Origin: DASYQD01 sp963846495
Lineage (GTDB): Bacteria; Acidobacteriota; Thermoanaerobaculia; Multivoradales; JAIOJS01
Direction: 5' to 3'
Assembly (NCBI GenBank): GCA_963846495.1
Contig: CAWJWP010000021.1
Span: forward strand, 1 to 64,000
Length of the DNA: 64,000 bases
The number at the start of each line of letters is the position of its first letter. Position 1 is the first letter of the stretch. The notes under the pieces were generated by a model. That model was not told where the DNA came from. It did not search any database and saw only the letters and a list, made by a program, of their open reading frames with translations. Shown here one piece after another: positions 60,801 to 64,000 of the stretch. Position numbers and translations under genes: made by a program.

Positions 60801-61880
60801 CACTTCGCGCCGGGCACCTTCACCCCGAGCGGCAACAAGACGGCCGCCGAGCTGGCGCAGACGGTCAGCCTGGCGCCGTTCACGGCCCTCATCGACGGCG
60901 GCGAGCAGCGCTTCCTGCTGCAGGCGGCGGTGCGCACGGGTGCCGGCAGCGCCGACAAGGTGCGCGTCGTCGTCGAGTACCGCAACGCGGGCGGCGCGGT
61001 GCTCGAGAGCTACGACTCCGGCGCGCTCACGTCGGCCACGAGCTGGCACGAGCTCGTCGACCTGCGGCTCGCGCCCGCCGGCGCGCGGTCGGCGCGGGTG
61101 CGCCTCATCGCGCCGTGGGGCGAGGGCAGCACGCTCGAGTCCTACTTCGACGCCATCAGCCTGCGGCCGCTGCGCGTCGCCGGCGTCATGGTCGACGACC
61201 TCGTCGAGTACGAAGGCAACAGCGGCCAGCACGACGGCAAGTTCGTGCTCCGCCTCGCCTGCCCGTACTGGCGCGACGTCGAGGTGGCGTACGCGACGGC
61301 CGACGTCAAGGCCAAGGCGGGCCTCGACTACCTGGCGACGGCGGGCACGACGGTGCTGCCCGCCGGCACCACCAGCAAGCCGGTGCCGGTGCCGATCCTC
61401 GGCGACACGCTCTACGAGGGGCACGAGAAGTTCCGCCTCGACCTCACGCTGCCGCCGCAGGACGGCGACGTGGTGCTGCTCGACCCGCAGGGCACCGGCC
61501 TCATCCTCGACGACGACTTCTGCGCCCGCACGCCGGGCTACTGGAAGAACCACGCCGAGCTGTGGCCGGTCGATCACCTGGCGCTCGGCGGGCGCGAGTA
61601 CGAGAAGGCACAGCTTCTGGTGATGCTCGACTACGACGCGACCGACGCGGCGTCGAGCCTGGCGCGGCACCTGATCGCCACCAAGCTCGACCTGCTGGTG
61701 GGGAGCGAGCCGTCGATCGTGCCGACGGTGGAGGAGGCTGACGCGTTCCTGACGACCTACCCGGTGGGCAGCAACCCGCAGGGCCCGGCCAGGGACCAGG
61801 GCCTCGCGATCAAGGACGCCTTGGACCACTACAACAACACGCGGGCGGCCGGCTGCACGGAGGCGGCACCGCTCTTCTGA
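42867..61880 (+). CDS. Giant secreted multidomain protein (toroid, CARDB, FG-GAP, Calx-beta, fibro-slime, DUF11), two compensating frameshifts
   Basis: About 6,337 residues. Order by approximate residue: signal peptide 1-47; alpha/alpha toroid like terpenoid cyclases 49-300 (NADGSFG, GSDGGWGF); five CARDB domains to 880; FG-GAP/VCBS propeller 905-1310 with DxDGDG calcium loops; three CARDB to 1690; Ig-like segments; Calx-beta 2015-2125; lectin-like module (NLLQNPRAEEP...IPGW) to 2280; Calx-beta run to 3000, one split by an inserted domain; fibro-slime/PA14 3001-3200; more Calx-beta and two further lectin-like modules to 4198; NHL-like propeller 4198-4578; Calx-beta; four DUF11 4811-5374; five Calx-beta; a fourth lectin-like module; Calx-beta; and a TPGYWKNHAELWP domain at the end. 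About 19 Calx-beta in all. The frame shifts at 56256 (one G missing) and 57164 (one base extra), which cancel; likely sequence errors. Probably a surface or matrix adhesin. Confidence 0.85.
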
Positions 61881-61888
61881 CCGACGAC

Positions 61889-61912
61889 CGAGGCGGCGAC
61901 CGCGCCGCCTCG
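61889..61912 (+). terminator. Hairpin after the giant gene
   Basis: A 10-bp perfect stem (CGAGGCGGCG and its complement) with loop ACCG, 8 bases after the stop. No T tract follows, so it may attenuate rather than fully end transcription before the next gene 57 bases on. Confidence 0.5.
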
Positions 61913-61968
61913 ACCTGAAGCCGACGATTGGGGCCATCGCGGCGCGATGGAGCTGAGGAGAGGCGACG

Positions 61969-64000
61969 ATGAAGCGACGGGGTGCGATCTCGCTGTGGGG
62001 CATGCGGGCGGCGCTGAGAAGGTGCCGGCAACCGGTGCTCTTGCTTACCGCCGTGATGACGTTCTACGGCATCGGCGGCCAGCAGGTGCTCGAGGCGCAG
62101 CAGCAGGCTGCGGCGCAGGCGCACCAGGGGCGCAACGCCATGCTGCTCGCCGCCGGCATGCCGGCCGACCGGCTGCCGACGCCGCCGCCGTCGTCGTTCG
62201 AAGTGGCGGGCGAGCGCGTCGCCGCCGTCGCCGATAGCGCCGTCGCCAAGCTGGAGCAGTGGGCGGCCGCGACTCAGGGTTGGGTCGCCGAGACGTGGAA
62301 CGGGCTGCAGCTCGCCTCGGCGCAGGTCGGCGAGTCTGGGCCGCCGTCGCGAGCGACGAGCTCGCGGCGCGCCACGCCGCACGAGGTCGCACCGCCTCAG
62401 GCGAGCGACGGGCGCGAGCACGCACGCGGACGCGAGCTGCGCACGTTCGGGACTTTCGCCAAGGCAGCCGGCGCGGCCGCATCGGCCGTGGCGGGATCGG
62501 CCGCCGATGACGTCGCGCTGCCGCTGCGCCGCGTCGAGCGGCGGGCGTTGACGCAGGAGATCGGCGCGCTGTCGCACGACCTCGAGCCGAGCAGCGCAGT
62601 GGCGCCGCCGCCGGCGATCGCCGCCGCGCGGGTGACGGCGAAGTCGACGCCGGCGCCGGAGATCGTCGCTCTCGCCGAGAGCCTCGGCCGCTCGCCGGGG
62701 CGCATCTTCCGCTTCGTCCACGACACCATCGACTACGAGCCGCAGGTCGGCGCCGACGCGCCGCCGGTGGGCACGCTGTGGGAAGGACGCGGCACGGCCT
62801 GGGAGCAGGCGTGGCTGCTCCAGGACCTGCTACGCGCCGCCGGCGTCGATGCCCGCCTCGAGTGGGGCGACGTCGAGATCTCGCCGGCGACGCTGCAGGA
62901 CCTCACCGGCGTTGCCGACGTCTTCCGCGCCGGCGATCTGCTCACGACCGGTGGCATCCGCATCGTGCTGCTGGTGCAGGGCGGCCAGGTCGTCGCGGCG
63001 AAGCTGCCGCACGTGTGGGTCAAGGCGCACCTCGACTACGCGCCCAACCGCGGCGCCACGCCGGGGCCCGGCGACACCTGGATCCGCATGGACCCGACGC
63101 TCAAGCGTTACGACGAGGACTACGGCACCCGCACCGACGACGACGCGTCGTTCGTGCTCGGCACCTACCTCCAGAGCGGCACCGAGAGCTCGCCGCGACC
63201 GGTCTACGAGCAAGCGTTGGCGGGCCTCGCTCCCGACCTCGAGGAGCTGAAGCCGCGCCGCAGCGTCGACGCCGAGGCGTTCCCGTTCGTGCCCGGCACG
63301 CTGCGCGCGAAGCTGGTCACGGTCGCCGGCGAAGCGGCGGAGATCCCGGCGGCGATGCAGCAGCAGCTCCAGGTGCAGGTGATCGGCGGCGCCGAGGGCA
63401 CCTCGCTGCTCAGCTGGTCGGCGCCGGCGCCGCAGGTGTGGGGGAAGAAGCTCGAGCTGGCGTGGCCGGGCGCCACGGCTGCCGACCAGGCGACGATCGA
63501 TCTCTACGGCGGCATCTTCGCGACGCCGCCCTACGAGGTCGACTTGAAGCCGTCGCTGCGTTTGGATGGCGTCGAGGTCGCGCTCGGCAACGAGATCGGC
63601 AGCGCCGAGGACGTCGAGCTGCGCGCCACCATCACGCCGCCCGCCGGCCCGGGCATCCCGACCTTCGCCGTGTGGGACATGTTCGCCGGCGAGCACGGCG
63701 TGCTCGTTCTCGCCTTCGGCGGCACGCCGCAGCAGGTCGTCGACCGCTTCGCGCAAGCGCAGGCCGGCGGCGGCAGCCCGGCCGACGTCGAAGGCTGGGG
63801 GCTCGCGCGCGCCGCGGCCACCTACCTGCGCTCGCTCGAGAGCGACTATCGCCACCTCGCGGCGCTGCGCTGGCACCGCATCGCCATCCTCGGCGCGGCG
63901 GTCTTCGCCGTGCAGCGTGGCGCCGTGTCGACGGCCGACGACGGCACGCCGGTGACCTTCGCGCAAGGCCCGCTGTCGGTCGACGTCGGCGCCATGCCGC
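61969..64000 (+). CDS. Transglutaminase-fold secreted protein (5' part, runs off the window)
   Basis: Open from ATG 61969, preceded by GAGGAGAGG, to the right edge: 677 residues seen. The N-terminus has a membrane/signal segment (PVLLLTAVMTFYGIGGQQVL) and an Ala/Arg-rich helical linker. The transglutaminase-like core is at about 240-380: RIFRFVHDTIDYEPQVG, GTAWEQAWLLQDLLRAAGVD, HVWVKAHLDY (His348) and WIRMDPTLK (Asp375). The nucleophilic Cys normally just before the LLRAAG helix is absent: GTAWEQA from residue 275 has none. Similar Cys-less cores occur at the start of very large RHS-type or modular proteins. Beta-rich repeats follow (LQVQVIGGAEGTSLLSW, VDLKPSLRLDGVEVALG). It is downstream of the giant gene and may be co-transcribed with it. 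Confidence 0.75.
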   Translation, partial: MKRRGAISLWGMRAALRRCRQPVLLLTAVMTFYGIGGQQVLEAQQQAAAQAHQGRNAMLLAAGMPADRLPTPPPSSFEVAGERVAAVADSAVAKLEQWAAATQGWVAETWNGLQLASAQVGESGPPSRATSSRRATPHEVAPPQASDGREHARGRELRTFGTFAKAAGAAASAVAGSAADDVALPLRRVERRALTQEIGALSHDLEPSSAVAPPPAIAAARVTAKSTPAPEIVALAESLGRSPGRIFRFVHDTIDYEPQVGADAPPVGTLWEGRGTAWEQAWLLQDLLRAAGVDARLEWGDVEISPATLQDLTGVADVFRAGDLLTTGGIRIVLLVQGGQVVAAKLPHVWVKAHLDYAPNRGATPGPGDTWIRMDPTLKRYDEDYGTRTDDDASFVLGTYLQSGTESSPRPVYEQALAGLAPDLEELKPRRSVDAEAFPFVPGTLRAKLVTVAGEAAEIPAAMQQQLQVQVIGGAEGTSLLSWSAPAPQVWGKKLELAWPGATAADQATIDLYGGIFATPPYEVDLKPSLRLDGVEVALGNEIGSAEDVELRATITPPAGPGIPTFAVWDMFAGEHGVLVLAFGGTPQQVVDRFAQAQAGGGSPADVEGWGLARAAATYLRSLESDYRHLAALRWHRIAILGAAVFAVQRGAVSTADDGTPVTFAQGPLSVDVGAMP

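Noticed and set aside
48910..61520. Repeated Calx-beta sequences as a CRISPR or tandem DNA repeat array
   Set aside because: The repetition is at protein level with diverged DNA and no regular spacers. No CRISPR array was seen anywhere in the window.

Overview
High-GC (about 70%) chromosomal DNA from a Gram-negative bacterium. Outer-membrane genes (TonB-dependent receptor, TolC, a Mla-type lipid transporter) occur beside a CarD regulator, PriA and a very large secreted protein built from Calx-beta, CARDB and DUF11 modules. That mix fits Acidobacteriota, perhaps a Thermoanaerobaculia-like lineage; the assignment is an inference from gene content, with no rRNA in the window. Long open frames antisense to real genes are a by-product of the GC-rich codon pattern.

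Layout. 1-1531 (minus): the start of a beta-ketoacyl synthase, a SnoaL-like protein and tRNA-Leu(UAA). 1670-10154 (plus): dnaB with an intein, alr, mlaE-mlaF-mlaD, radA. 10212-12016: a VapBC pair, a GH25 lysozyme and a small lipoprotein. 12608-15955: a lower-GC, probably acquired gene for a SIR2/NTPase/TPR defence protein. 16391-20132: a HEAT-like protein, purC and a cyclase-like protein. 20172-29875: pepA, two oligopeptide ABC ATPases, then a TolC/Yip1/HlyD/MacB-type efflux cluster. 29885-30777: an ATP-grasp gene. 30909-32811: tRNA-Leu(CAA) followed by a 1.8-kb insert holding one deaminase-domain gene and closed by a 42-bp copy of the tRNA 3' end. 33237-33870: an ORF-less group II intron inserted just behind a terminator hairpin, followed by a Gln-rich secreted protein. 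35426-40277: a holin-X-like membrane protein, carD, a TPR protein, a small zinc-ribbon protein and priA. 40459-64000: a TonB receptor, a roughly 6,340-residue secreted modular protein, and the start of a transglutaminase-fold protein that runs off the window.

Several otherwise intact genes (dnaB, mlaF twice, the cyclase-like gene, the ATP-grasp gene twice, the giant gene twice) are broken by single-base indels, mostly one extra G or C. Because they hit housekeeping genes and one-base corrections restore perfect family motifs, draft-sequence errors are the simplest explanation. One is different: a 12-C tract at the 5' end of mlaF that could also be a phase-variable switch.

The strongest candidates for something new are the tRNA-bounded single-gene deaminase island, the SIR2-STAND-TPR protein and the giant secreted protein with its TonB-receptor and transglutaminase-fold neighbours. 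The receptor and giant genes carry near-identical promoter-like sequences.
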